Positions 44,663 through 56,883 of a DNA stretch of 64,000 nucleotides are shown in pieces. The stretch lies in NCBI RefSeq assembly GCF_009905375.1, contig NC_133655.1, positions 166,246,588 to 166,310,587 on the forward strand, in the 5' to 3' direction. The stretch's first letter is position 1. Every line of letters starts with the position of its first letter. The translations under genes and the position numbers were made by a program. This DNA is from Apium graveolens (Eukaryota; Streptophyta; Magnoliopsida; Apiales; Apiaceae). Below the pieces are notes generated by a model that ran no database searches, was not told the DNA's origin, and saw only the letters and a program-made list of their open reading frames with translations.

Positions 44663-47600
44663 TGATGTGCCAAAAAAATATTTTAATTGCAAGCGCATAA
44701 TTCGTTCTAATATTTTAAAATTCATTCCGCAGAGACTATATATTTTTCGCAACTCTTAAATTTTAAATTAGGAGAACTAGACAATTAATATTTGAGATGA
44801 TTTATACTACTAACAATTCAACTATTTAAGAGAAATTAAAAAAAACAAGTAATTTAATTTACATAGTACTAATCAAATAAATAGAAACACGAATTTAAAG
44901 AAGCATATTTGTATCAGAAAATTGAGCACTCGATGAGGAGCATTAAAAACAAGCAAGATGACATGTGATACCAAGACAAGACAATTAAAGATAATAATGG
45001 GCTAGATCTAAGTTAAACTAAAGTAATTCAAAAGAAGTGGACTGGACCAGGAAATGGAAATGGGCTAGACAATCTAAACTCAAGAGAAAAGAAATGTAAT
45101 ATCCGGGAAAAATTATGTGAATATTATAGTTTAAATAAGTAAATTTTATATGTTTTATAAATTTAAAGTGATTATTGCCATGATATTAGATGTTACAGTT
45201 CTTATATGTGTTTCTGTGCGGGCCAGAAAATTTTTTCGATTGATTATCATGAGTTTAAACTGCAATTATATGAATCGATCTATGATCAGGACTCGTATTT
45301 AATTGTATCTGTATCAAGGTACACGTTTTGTTTCATTTTATGCGTGTTTGAATGTAATCTAGGTGTTTTCGGGATTTTCTGGTAATTTAGGAATTGTTTC
45401 TGTGTTTCAAAAATCAACAAACCGGGACCCCACTAGGACGTTAAAGTCCATAAAATTTGTATTTTTATAAAAAAATTCATATTTCAACAACCCAATATCT
45501 TCGCATTTTTGAATTATTCGCAATTTTTGGGAAAATTTTGACATTAATTTTTTTATTTTATCGTTTTTAAAATTATTCCCCGAAATTATTATGTTGGGGC
45601 TTAATTATTGTAATTAAGGGATAAAAATACCCTTAATTTATTTTAGGGTATTAATTTCTATAATAATATAAATAGCTGATCAGAAATTATTTTTTTCATT
45701 TTATTTTATTAAAATTCAGAAAAACAGATTTATTCAAGAACAAATTTGGGGTATAATTTTGTTCATCGCCAAGAATCAATGATTTTGGGAACCACAGAGA
45801 TCCATTTTTAATGCTCTTGTAACCAAAACGATCCTTGTTTCAAGCTCTATCCGTTGATATCAACATCTTGATCTGAGGTGCTGTAAATCGAAAAATCGAT
45901 TTTTATACATTTGTTCTTGAATTCGTTTTTGGATTTTGAGTGATTGTTGATTGTTTCTATTGTTGCAAATAGCTTTAGGATGATTAGTAGAATCGATTTG
46001 TGTGTTTATTTCAATTATTTTAGTTCGAAATTGATTAATTCGAGTTTTAAGTTTTTAGATTATTTTGATTCGAATTTGTGATTTAATCGTGATGTTCTGG
46101 GTGATTTTAATGATGGGGATAGTTTGTAATCGCTCTGAGCTTTATTTTGGTATGAAGAAAGTGATTTTTGGTTGAGGATTTGGTGAACTCGAGTTCTCGC
46201 CAGTTTCTTGGCCGGAGGAGAGCTCGAATTCGTCGGAGAAGACGAAGCAGAAATGGTTTGTCGTTGTTGATGCGTGTACTATATTGCTGGGTTGATGTTG
46301 TATTGATTTGAGGGGAGAAACGAAGGAAATGAGTACTAATTAGGGGGGGTTGAGTCGTCGGAATCGAGTGCAGTGAGTGGTCGGAAGTGGTGGCCGGATT
46401 CTGGGCTCACAAAAACACCGGCCGGTGTTCGACCCGAATCCGGCAAGCTTCTTGGCGACCCGGCGGGTTATTTTATTTGACCCGACTTTGATTCTTCAAT
46501 CCTGAAACTAAATTCTAAAAAAGTGTTTCTGTATTTTTCTTTTTAATTTTAATTCGAAATTCATTTTGTTTTACTAAAAATCATTTACCTATTATTTTTA
46601 TTTCTAAAAATTATTTTCTTAATTATTTTAAATTCCTAAAATCTTTTTCTTTTATTATTATCAAAATTTTAATTTGATTTAATTATTTATAATTTATTTT
46701 AGTTAATTATTTATGAGTTTAATTAATTGATTAATTTATTTAATCAATTAATTTTATTTATAAATAGTTAAATAAATGTAACTTATTTATAATTAATTCA
46801 AATAATTCCTAAAAATTATTTTTAAATTTTTAAAAATTATATTTTGATATTTAAAAATCAATTAATATTATTATTAATTGATTTAATTCTATTTAATTCT
46901 TATTTTATTTGTAATAAATAAACCGTTCGTCCGTTTAATACGAAACGATGCGTATAGACTCAGAAAAATATTACGCTTTCAATTAAAATACTTTTGAGAC
47001 CTAATTTCTTTTGTATTACAAGGTCATTTGATTTGTTAACCCTTTTGAGTCAGTATTTGTTCGGTAAACGTTATTATTGACCTAATTTTAATTCTGAACG
47101 TACTGAAACATATCTTTTATCGATCTGACTTATGTGTTACATGAAATATGTGATTACGTGTTATACGAATACCATGATTACATGCTATGTGATATGCATT
47201 TTATATGTTTACAGTTTTAAAATGCCATGCTTAGTTATAAACGATCGGGTAGATATCAAGACGTAAAGTTACGTCGATTGAGTTTGGTTCTGTCAATTAA
47301 GATTGAGTTTGGTTTTGTCGATCGAGTAGCAAGGAGTGCGGTCAAGTGTTAGATGGAGATAGTAGCCAGCAGCTATAAGCAAAGTTATAGTAAGAGGTTA
47401 TCAAGCATACCAGCCAAGTACCCCTAACTTCACTTATTGTTCAAGTGACATTTATTTCGACAAGTATTTATATCTTCACTTATCATTCAAATGATATTGA
47501 CTCCGAATTTTATTCTTTCAATTTCTCTACTATTCTAAGTTCAGAATAGTTAAATGTTTTTACATTTCGCTACAACTTACTCTATACAGTGAAGCTTTGA

Positions 47601-49817
47601 ATTGAGATTAGCGAATAACTAATTGTTCTGGTTATTTCACCATTGGTTGTTGAGATAACTCTGGACCATGAGAAATGAGGAGTTATGTGGTTAAGGATGT
47701 CATTTGATTCGACTCCTTTGACGGAAAATTATTTTTTATGGGTTGGATGGTTGCGTAAGAGGCCGTGGCGGCGGTCCAGCGTGAGCTATATGTTGTACAG
47801 GATATAACACCTTGCTAGGCCGGTATGTGCCTTGGGTACCTTTTGTTTAGTTGGATATGCTTTGGCATACCGGTGTTGTTCTGCGGCTGATCACCGGCGG
47901 CAACACACCGTCGTTCGAGGATTCCAATCTCAAAACAAAATACATATGCAAATGTTGTTTATTATCAATTATATGTCAGTTTTGATATTGTTCAGGTATT
48001 GTGGTTTGGTTTTGTTCATCAAATATATTGTTGTTGTTGTTCTAAATCATAAGCTATATACTGCTTGTTGAGCATTTCTTTCGCTCATACTTATTTCATA
48101 TCCTGATTCTTTCAGCTAAGCCAGGGCAAGCTTGAGTTCCAGGTCTGACTAGAAGTTGTGTGCTTGTCGAAAGTTTGGTGTGTTTTCCAGGTAGACAGTT
48201 TGGGACGCCTAGCTAGTCTGGAGGTTTGTAATAAAACTTGAATAACTTGTAAAACCAATTAGACTTATGGTTTGTAATAACAGTTGGTTTGTATTAGTGC
48301 ATGTTCCATACTATAACATGTGATCAATCCAGTTGCATGCAAGGGGTCATATTTATTATATTATTCCGCTGTGATTATTTTATTGTGGTTTATTGGCTAG
48401 TGACCCCCAAATCTAGACCCCGGGTTTGGAGGGCGTCACGAGGAATGTGAAGCTAAGACATATTGAATGGACAAATTAAATGTTAATTTAATGACTACAT
48501 ATATTAATTAACAACTAAATTCAATTTAATAAAAACAATAATTATCGAAGAGTGAGCAATGATTGATTAATGCTACAAGAGTACTACAAGACCACTGCGT
48601 ACTTAGACATTATTAACTCATAAAACAAAATTATCAAAATTGAAGGACTAATTAAGATCAAAAAAGAATTTTAGTCATAAAAAAAAGATCAAAAAAGAAT
48701 TAATTAATGTTACACAATAATTAATTAAGCATATAACTACTACTATAGCTATAGACCACACATGCCAGGAATGAAATATGACATGGGCCAGAGAATGAGT
48801 TTTGGGCGAGCAACTAGTATGTACCAAACAACAAAACCTTCTTAACAATTTAATTAAAGAAGCAGATGGGCTAGAATATGCTAACTAAACTAAAGTTAAT
48901 AAATTGAATGATCAAAAGTAACATGGACTACAGGACTAGTACTTTACTATGGGTGACATGACTTTATAATATTAGAAGACAAAATATGAAAAATGAAATA
49001 ACGAAGTACAAGTAGCGCTTGTAAGACAAACTACCAGTAGAAAGCTGAGTCTCGTGTGGACTATAGACTGAGAAAATGTATTATGGAATGAGTTGCTAGA
49101 TCGAAAAAATTAAATGAAGCGAAACCAAACTCCAATACAAATTGATGTTGTGTCGGAGCATGATTGCCGGAAAGTAAACAGAAGCCGGAAAATTAACACA
49201 ACCTCGAAGAAATTCTAGTGCATTAAATTAATAAATAAAATTAAATCTAGAGAGCTCCTTTCATTTCTCTATGTATAAACTTGTGACATTCTAAAAGATA
49301 TAATAGCCCAATATAAAAATAACACATGACATAAAAGTAGAAAAGAAGATGCAGTAAAATAAAAAGGCTTGAATAATATTAATTGAAGAGAGTGTTTACA
49401 ATAATTGAAATCTTGAGAATTGAAATGAAAACTGGATCTAGAAATTGAAAAGAGAGGCTACTACTTAATTTAGGGTAACTAAAATAAAACTAGATGTTCC
49501 ATAAAGGGGGAGAGGGGGTATTTATAGCTAAAAGTAGTGTTTAGGGTAGAGTTCGGTAAATAATGGCCATCCAAGTAAGACGTGTGTTTTGTTGATCTTG
49601 ACCCCTGATTTCCACCAACTCTTTCTTTTGGCTTTTTGTTAAAATTGATTGTTGATATTATATTTCTTCCATTTTTTCCCTTTTCTTCTATTTTCTTCAC
49701 ATTTCTCATTTTTCCAAATATCTACAAAATAATGATAATCTAACAAAATAATTTATTAAAAATACGAAAGCAAACAATAAAGAAGTATAAAATTATGTAA
49801 GAATATGTGATTATTAA
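44663..49817 (-). repeat. LTR of the tRNA-Asp-primed element, split by a solo LTR
   Basis: It begins TGATGTGCC six bases from the primer site. The two parts, 44663-45094 and 48446 to about 49817, sum to about 1.8 kb. The right end is approximate and is set where similarity to the G LTR resumes (ATAGACATT). The frame at 49479-49709 inside it is not supported as a gene. Confidence 0.5.
45095..48440 (+). repeat. Solo gypsy LTR, about 3.35 kb
   Basis: It starts TGTAATATCCGGG and ends with GGGTTTGGAGGGCGTCACG, nearly the end of the solo LTR at 55309 (final CACA changed to CACG). Flanks are AGAAA (45090-45094) and AGGAA (48441-48445), an imperfect TSD with one change. No internal region or second LTR is present, so it arose by recombination between two LTRs. 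GC-richer sequence lies at 46180-46460. Frames inside it (for example 47832-48071) are not supported. Confidence 0.75.
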
Positions 49818-50631
49818 TAGACATTATAATTCAATAAAACAGATTCATAATTAACAGTGATAAAACATTTATTTAAGAGTATAAAGCAATTTATGAACGT
49901 CATCAGAGTATATCAAGGTATGTATGAGGAATGGCTTCCATCCTATAAGAGAATCAGGTGTTAGATCGACTATGATTTTAGTTTTTTGATGTTACAAGGT
50001 ATGGTAGAGTATATAAGTTTCTGTATGTTCAAGAAATTATGTTCCAGTATTTGGTGTATGGTGTAGATGTATTTGTGAAGTAGTATCGTATTTGTGTGAT
50101 TTAGTATCTAGAAAATCAACAATGGATGGTTTACAAAGAATAAGGTTTACAGCTCAAAGATCAAATAACGTGATCAGGGTTCAAGGCTGAATGATTCAAA
50201 GTACTTATAATGTAAAGTAGGACTATTTTGAATACTAACAACATGTTACGAGAAAATTAGAAATATTTGCAATATATCTCGAGAAAGGTTCAAGAGTACT
50301 TGCCTTATCATAAATGACTCTAACTTCACTTGCTCTCGTCTCACGATTCTATTCAACAACCACTTGTCTACTTTCCTATGCCTCGCTGCTATTCACTAAT
50401 CACTTGCTCTTTTTTTCTACGCATCGGTTCTATTTTCTAATCACCTGATTTCTTTTTCTACACCTCTTATGCTAGGCATCATAAGTATCTATCAATAATC
50501 AATCTCATATTATTTTATTCATCACATAGACGTCATAAGCTTTTATCTACTCTTCGTTTCGCCAAATCCGATTTACGGATTAAAAGTTATGACCAAAACA
50601 GTCAAATAATAAACACATAGGCATATAACAC
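49818..50631 (-). repeat. Fragment of a G-family LTR
   Basis: It aligns along its length with 23891-24700 (for example ATCAAGGTATGTATGAGGAA and TTTGGTGTATGGTGTAGA in both). It is cut on the left by the Athila-like LTR and on the right by element D. It could be part of the missing 5' LTR of G or belong to a different copy. Confidence 0.75.
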
Positions 50632-51242
50632 TGTTAGATATATTTGATAATGTCATGGCTAATATAATTTATGTTTAGATTTCAGATCTTACTTATCAGG
50701 ACAAATCAGTACTTAACCATTGATCAGTTATTATACTGGAAGTCAGGACTTAAGGATATCAGTACTTATATTATCAGGAGATAATCATCAGAAGTTAGAT
50801 ATCAGAATTTAAGTGCTGAAGGACAATCAGATAAGGATAGTAGCTGTTTAAAGGAAAGAAGATCAAGATAAACATAAGAAGAGATATGCATGAAGAAGGA
50901 GTTCCGTGAAGAATGGAATACTTGGAAGAAAAGATATCTGATTGATATATTTTAGGAAGCAGAATTATATTCCATATCAATTAGCGATTATCTTGTAATT
51001 GTGTAGTATATAAACACAGATATAGGGTTTACACTATAAGTGTTATCATATTCGAGAAGATTATTCATTGTAACCCTAGTAGCTCTCGTGATATTTGTTC
51101 ATCACTGAGAGGTAACAGTTCCATACTGTAACAGAGTTTATTGTTTCAATAAAGTTTGTTTTCTGTTACTTAAGATATTAAAGTTCGATTTGATTGTATT
51201 ATACACTGTATTCACCCCCTTTACAGTGTGTGTGACCTAACA
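50632..51242 (+). repeat. 5' LTR of copia element D, 611 bp
   Basis: Ends TGTTAGATAT and GACCTAACA. TATA box TATATAAA at 51007-51014. The U5 end (TTCACCCCCTTTACAGTGTG) matches the LTR of element A. Several ATCAGTACTTA-like motifs occur at 50695-50815. Confidence 0.88.
51007..51014 (+). promoter_or_regulatory. TATA box in LTR of D
   Basis: TATATAAA followed by CACAGATATAGGG. The likely start of the genomic transcript is about 30 bp downstream. Confidence 0.6.
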
Positions 51243-51244
51243 AG

Positions 51245-51257
51245 TGGTATCAGAGCC
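51245..51257 (+). other. Primer binding site, initiator Met tRNA (D)
   Basis: TGGTATCAGAGCC, exact, two bases after the LTR end. Confidence 0.92.
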
Positions 51258-51298
51258 TATCTGTTAACACACATACAGTTAAAGATCTAAACACAATC

Positions 51299-52066
51299 AT
51301 GTCTGACACAGAAACTCCAACTAAGCCTACCAAAACTGAGGAACCACCGAAGACACAAATTCAGAGTCGGTATGAGACCATCAGAGTTCCCATACTGAGA
51401 CCATCTGAATATCCCATATAGAAGGTAAGGATGACCATGTTCCTGGAAGCAACAGATCCAGAATACCTTGATAGAATCAAGAAAGGGCCTCACAAACCAA
51501 CCAAGCTTGCTGTTGCAGTTGTAGGTGAAGCAGCAAAGACTGTACCAAAGGAAAAGAGTGATTATACTGCTGAAGATATAGCATCAATTGCTAAGGATGC
51601 TAAGGTACGACACTTACTGCATAGTGTCATTGATAATGTAATGTCAAACAGGGTAATCAACTGCAAGACTGCTAAGGAGATATGGGATGCTCTGGAAACA
51701 AGGTGTCAGGGAACTGACACAATTAAGAAGAACAGGAAGACAATACTCACTCAAGAGTATGAACACTTTGACTCAAAGACTAATGAGTCATTGAATGATT
51801 TATATGATAGATTTGTCAAACTTTTGAATGATTTGTCATTGGTTGATAAAGAGTATGATCTTGAAGATTCAAACCTTAAATTCCTGTTAGCTCTTCCTGA
51901 ATGCTGGGATTTGAAGGCAACAACAATAAGAGACAACTACAATCTTGATGAAACAACTCTTGATAAAATCTATGGAATGCTCAAGACTCATGAACTTGAG
52001 ATGGAACAAAGAAGCAAGAGGAAAGGAGGAAAGTCAAGGACAGTTGCTCTTAAGGCTGAAGAAGAA
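51299..52066 (+). pseudogene. gag: Copia gag, N-terminal part (D)
   Basis: From ATG 51299 the frame starts MSDTETPTKPTK and contains the full capsid domain (MTMFLEATDPEYLDRI, AKEIWDALETRCQGTD, YEHFDSKTNESLNDLYDRF). A stop at 51419-51421 (codon 41) replaces the Trp found at that site in A and C (PTWKV / PIWKV). The frame is then open until a solo LTR interrupts it at 52067 and resumes in register at 55315. Capsid function requires both parts. Confidence 0.9.
52062..52066. repeat. Target-site duplication AAGAA, left copy
   Basis: AAGAA precedes the solo LTR and recurs at 55310-55314. Confidence 0.85.
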
Positions 52067-55000
52067 TATAACGACTCGTGTATTTTTGAATTATTTAAAT
52101 ATGTAACTATATAAATTATTAAATAAATAAAATATGTGTATTGGTTTTGACCGCTATGTGTTATTTGACTAATAGCTATGTGTGAGTTATGGTGTACCGG
52201 GTTGTCCGCATGATTAATTATGGAGTTGTATTGATTTATTTCTAATTTCAAAAGTGGATTTAGTGCAAAGTTATTTGCATAAATATTTGGAATGTCTCTA
52301 AAATTGTTTTTGTGATTTTATAATTACATTAATTATTTTTAGGGTTATATAAAATTGAGAAATCAATATTTTATCAATTATTTATCTTTAAACGATTTTC
52401 TGATTATATTTAATTGTAAAATCTGTATTTAATTCTAGAATTTTTCAAAAATTATGAAACTCATAGTTATTCACGTTTGAAATATTCCGAGAATTTTAAA
52501 ATTATTTTGGAAATTTTTGGGATTAATTTTACCCGCGCGTTGTTTCGTTTATTTGTTAAAAGCGGGTATAAGTGCATTTTAGAAATTATTTTAAAATTAT
52601 AAAAGTTACATTTTTATTTACTTCGGGATATTTGTAATATTTTAAAGCTATTTTCGTAATTTTCGGAGGCTGTTTTATTCGCACCTTATTCCGTTAATTT
52701 TGAATTTCGGGACAAAAACCGGGTCGCGGGAAGTTCGTGTCAATCCTTATTGCTACGTGTTATAATTCTGTTAATTTACAGACACGTGGTAGCTGTTGGT
52801 TTACAAAAAAAATAATAAAAAAAAATAAGATAAACACAGACTCAATTGAGCCTGTGTTCACCCCTCCCCTGTTTTGTTTACTTCCTCGGCTCCTTTTTCT
52901 TCCATTGCTTCTCTGTTCCATAGCTTCCTTGTTCCCATTTCCCCTGTTACTTTTGTTTCTCGGTGGAATTATTTCCGCCGCCTGTTATCTCCGATCATTT
53001 TGTCGGTATTGCTCTGGTTTGCTCCTGTATTGGTGCGTGTATATGCATATGGTTGTGTATATATATCCGCTATGTTGTGTAGTTACTATGTGTGCGGTAT
53101 TTCTGTTTGCCACCCCTGTTCCTTCGAATTTTCGGTTGCCGCCAGAGTTTTCCGGTGAGGCGGCCTTGTGTTGTGATGTATGCGTATAGGCTGACCTGTT
53201 TGTTTAATCGATCCCGATGTTAATTTCTTTTAATTAATTCAACAATATTTTATAGATTATTCGATGAGATAAATTGTGGTATGTACGGGAAATAATTATT
53301 TATCGGTAGAATACGCGTTGGAAACCCGAATGGGTCGGGTACCCGCGAATTTTACCGCCATCGGCGATGAGCCTCGGCGAGCCGACGGTGGACGGTGATG
53401 AATTTAATCTGAGTCCTAAAATTTTTAAAATAAAATTTAGTGCGTGAAATTAATTTTGAAGTGAAAACCTTATGTTATATCGAAGTTGGGTAGATAATTG
53501 GATTGTGATTGGATTATTGGATGGTGGTTATTGTGAATTTCATTATTGTTGGTTTGACGTCGAATTATTTCGACGGGTAGTCCGATAAACAAAGGAAACG
53601 CTGCCCGATTTCCGGAAAACTTACCTACGAAAATACGGGAGCGTATCCGATGATTATCAGAACGTCGAATGGTTATATAAATACATATGTGTTTTATATG
53701 GAACTTGATTGAACGATGTAATGAAATAATTTGCTAAAATCCATAACCCTGATTTTGTGAAATTACAAATATACGTATTTTCGGAAAGCGAACACCAAAC
53801 CGATTTCTCGAGAATGTGGACCCTCACTGTTGGGTGTGTTATTATATTATAATAATCCATATAATTACGAGTCGGGTTTGAATATCGTTGAGTAAAAATT
53901 AGTATTGAGGATTTGTCAAGCATACCTAGACGTCTAATGTAGGGTATTTTCAACCCTGTAGGTTATAGTCGGGAACCTGAAAGTGGACGATGGACTAAAG
54001 ATAACCTAGTGGTCAGTTGACGAGCTCAGTAGAGTTTCAACAGAAAGACCTAAGTGTCGGAGTCGAATCCAATGGGATCTAGTGGTTGGACGTAAAAGCC
54101 TAAGCAGCAGAGTTGGCCCAGAATTGATCAGTAGTAGTTGTAAAGCCTTGTAAGGCAAGTACTTCCAAACTTTTCCTCAAGTTATATCGCAATTATTTTC
54201 GAACTGTTTCATAAAATGTCGCTCTTATTCATAATAACTCTTGTTTACAATGCAAGTGCATTAAACTATTTACCCTTGAATCCCTGATTTTCTTGATTTT
54301 GAGCCATAAGCCTTGTTCTTTATAAACCATCCTTTGTTGATCCTCAGACACTAAACCACACAAATATTATACTATTTCCCAAATGTTTAACTACCAAACA
54401 CCAAACACCAGAAGAAAATGGTTTGAAAACACAGAAACTTTTATACTCCAATCATTCTTAGTAACATCAAAGAACCATATCCTGAAAAAAATCATTACTG
54501 GTTTGATATCTGACCCTTGTGCAAACTGAAAACCGTTTCTTATACATACCCTGATATACCCTTGAGATATCCATGAGTTTTCTTACGTTTTTATGCAAAT
54601 GTTTAACATCATCGATTATGATCTTGTGTTATTGAATCATATTGTTATCATATTGAACTGCTTTAGGATTGGATAGTTTTTATATATGTGGACCAGATTC
54701 GTGGTCAGACCATACCAATGGTCAATTTAGGCCAATGTGTGCCTTGGATCCAGTAATTAGAGCAGTGCTATGTGTTTTGCTCGGGGTTAGTGCGTGACTG
54801 ATCAGCAGCCTAACCTTGGTTTTATAACTTAAAATGAATATCCAATTCTAATGATTAGTTAAAAAGAAACTTAATTCCTTTTAATCATCTTATTTGGTCA
54901 TTGTTTAACCTCAGTTATCACTATTATGACTTGCTAAGCTAGTTAGCTCACCCTTGCGATTCTTTTATATATTTTACAGTTGAAAAGAATATGGATGATA

Positions 55001-55309
55001 GTAAAGTTCCTCGGTCCAAAGTGCGGGCTAAGGTTCCAGTTAAGTTGAATTGAGCTAGCAGAAGCGTCATGCGGTATAGAGATAGTCAGATTGTAAGAAT
55101 GATTTTATTATCAATTGTAAGTTAAATTCGTTGGAATTTGGTATGTTGTAATAAAGGTTAGGATTGTGGCTTATTTTCATACTTTAACCTGTTGCGATCT
55201 GTAGTTATGTAAAGCAGGGTCATTGCAAATAATATTTCTTATCCAGGTTTATATATTGTATATGTGTTGTGGACCCCAAACTTCTGACCCGGGTTTGGAG
55301 GGCGCCACA
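52067..55309 (+). repeat. Solo gypsy LTR inside gag of D, 3243 bp
   Basis: It ends GGGTTTGGAGGGCGCCACA. The start TATAACGACTCG has TA where TG is expected, a point change. The perfect AAGAA TSD and the flush return of the gag frame show an insertion followed by LTR-LTR recombination. Near its 3' end, an acceptor (TATATTTTACAG ending 54980) is followed by a short basic frame at 54991-55053 (MDDSKVPRSKVRAKVPVKLN), placed like the H3-like exon of element B. The Pro/Leu-rich frames at 52737-53189 are not supported as genes. Confidence 0.88.
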
Positions 55310-56883
55310 AAGAATCCCCCAAAGCAGCTTCCTCAAGGAAAGACAAGGGTAAAGCTCTTGTTATAAAGTCTGATACTGAGTCATCAAGTTCTGAAAGTGA
55401 TGATGACTCAGATTCTGAAAGCTTGCCTGAGACTGATGCTGATGAGGAGATGATGAAGCTGTGTGCTCTTATGATGAAAGGAATCACAAAGATTGCATAC
55501 AGGAAGTTCAGGAAGGGAAAGAAGTTTTCCAGGAAAGGCATAAGTTCTGATAAGAAGAATTTCAGAAGATCTGAAGACAGAGGAGGAAAGTCTGACAGAG
55601 GAGATTATACCAATGTTAAATGCTATAACTGTGGTGAGAAAGGCCACATATCTCCTAATTGCAAAAAGGTAAAGGGTGACAAAGGCAAGGCTCTTGTCAC
55701 AAAGCAGAAAAACTGGACAGACACCTCAGACTCTAAAAGTGAGGAGAACTATGCATTAATGGCAAATGCTGATAAATAAAGTGCTGAGAGCAGTTCTGAA
55801 GCTGCTGAAACAAAGGTACCTCAGACTACTTATGCTTTTCATACTGATGATATTAATGAGTTGAGAAGATATCTTAAAATCATGTTTGTTAGTTATAGAG
55901 ATCAAACTTTAACATGTGAAAGATTAACTTCTGAAAATCTTGTTTTTAAGAAAAGAAATGATTTCTTTGAAAAAGAGTTAGTCATGTTTCATCAAACTCA
56001 GAAGGATAGAGATGATGCTTTCTATGTTAGGGATGAAGTGCTAAAAATGAATAAATCTCTAAAAACTGAGTTAGAAAAGGAAAGAGAGATTATCAGAACT
56101 TGGACTAATTCTGGCAAAACAACTCAAAATTTGCTAAGTAGTGGAAACTGGAAAGAGGGCTTAGGTTATGGAGAGGATAAGAATGATAAAGGAACTGAAG
56201 AAATTAAGCCTGTTGTTAAGCAAAAGCCAAAGTTAAAACCTGTTAAGTTTGTAACTGTAAAGTCTGAAAATGAGAAATCAGAAGTTAAAGAGGAATTAAC
56301 TTCTGACAAACTAAAACAGGAAAAGACAGCTGAAGTAAACATAGGCTTAATGACAAAGAAGCAGCTTAAGCATAAGCTGAAAGATGTTAAGAATGCAAAC
56401 AAGGTAAAATCACCTAGGAAAAATAGGAATGGAAAGGAAGGTGTGAATAAAAGCAATAATTATAAACCTGTTCCTGATGCTCCTAGGAAAACATGTCATA
56501 ACTGTGGAAGTTCTAATCATCTGGCTTCTTTTTGCAGGAAGAATAAGAATATTAACTCCTTACCTTCAAAATCAGGAGTTAAGAGTCAGTCTGTTAGATA
56601 CAAACCACAAAATCCTTGTTTTCATTGTGGTAGTTTATGGCATTCCATTTATACTTGTAAGGAATATCATAGTTTGTACTATGATTATTATCAAATAAAA
56701 CCTTCTTTGAAGAAAGTTTCCATTGTTCCTTCTAGTATAAATTCTGATTCAAAGTCTGATAATGTAAGTTCTGAAAAGAAAAATGTTAATATAAACTCTG
56801 ATGCTAAATCCGCTGTAAATGTTAACAAACTTAATAAGACCAAAGGATCCAAGCAAGTCTGGGTCCTTAAAACTAATAATTAG
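55310..56883 (+). pseudogene. gag: Copia gag, C-terminal part with three zinc knuckles (D)
   Basis: It continues the gag frame after the solo LTR. A Ser/Asp-rich stretch is followed by knuckle CYNCGEKGHISPNC, a stop at 55777-55779, then, in the same frame, a Lys-rich and coiled stretch and two more knuckles (CHNCGSSNHLASFC, CFHCGSLWHSIYTC), ending VWVLKTNN at TAG 56881-56883. Element C has the same three-knuckle arrangement. The knuckles would bind RNA during packaging. Confidence 0.88.

Noticed and set aside
52737..53189. 150-codon Pro/Leu/Cys-rich frame in a solo LTR
   Set aside because: It lies in the C/T-rich part of an LTR and overlaps a second frame of similar style (52874-53158). Composition alone explains both.
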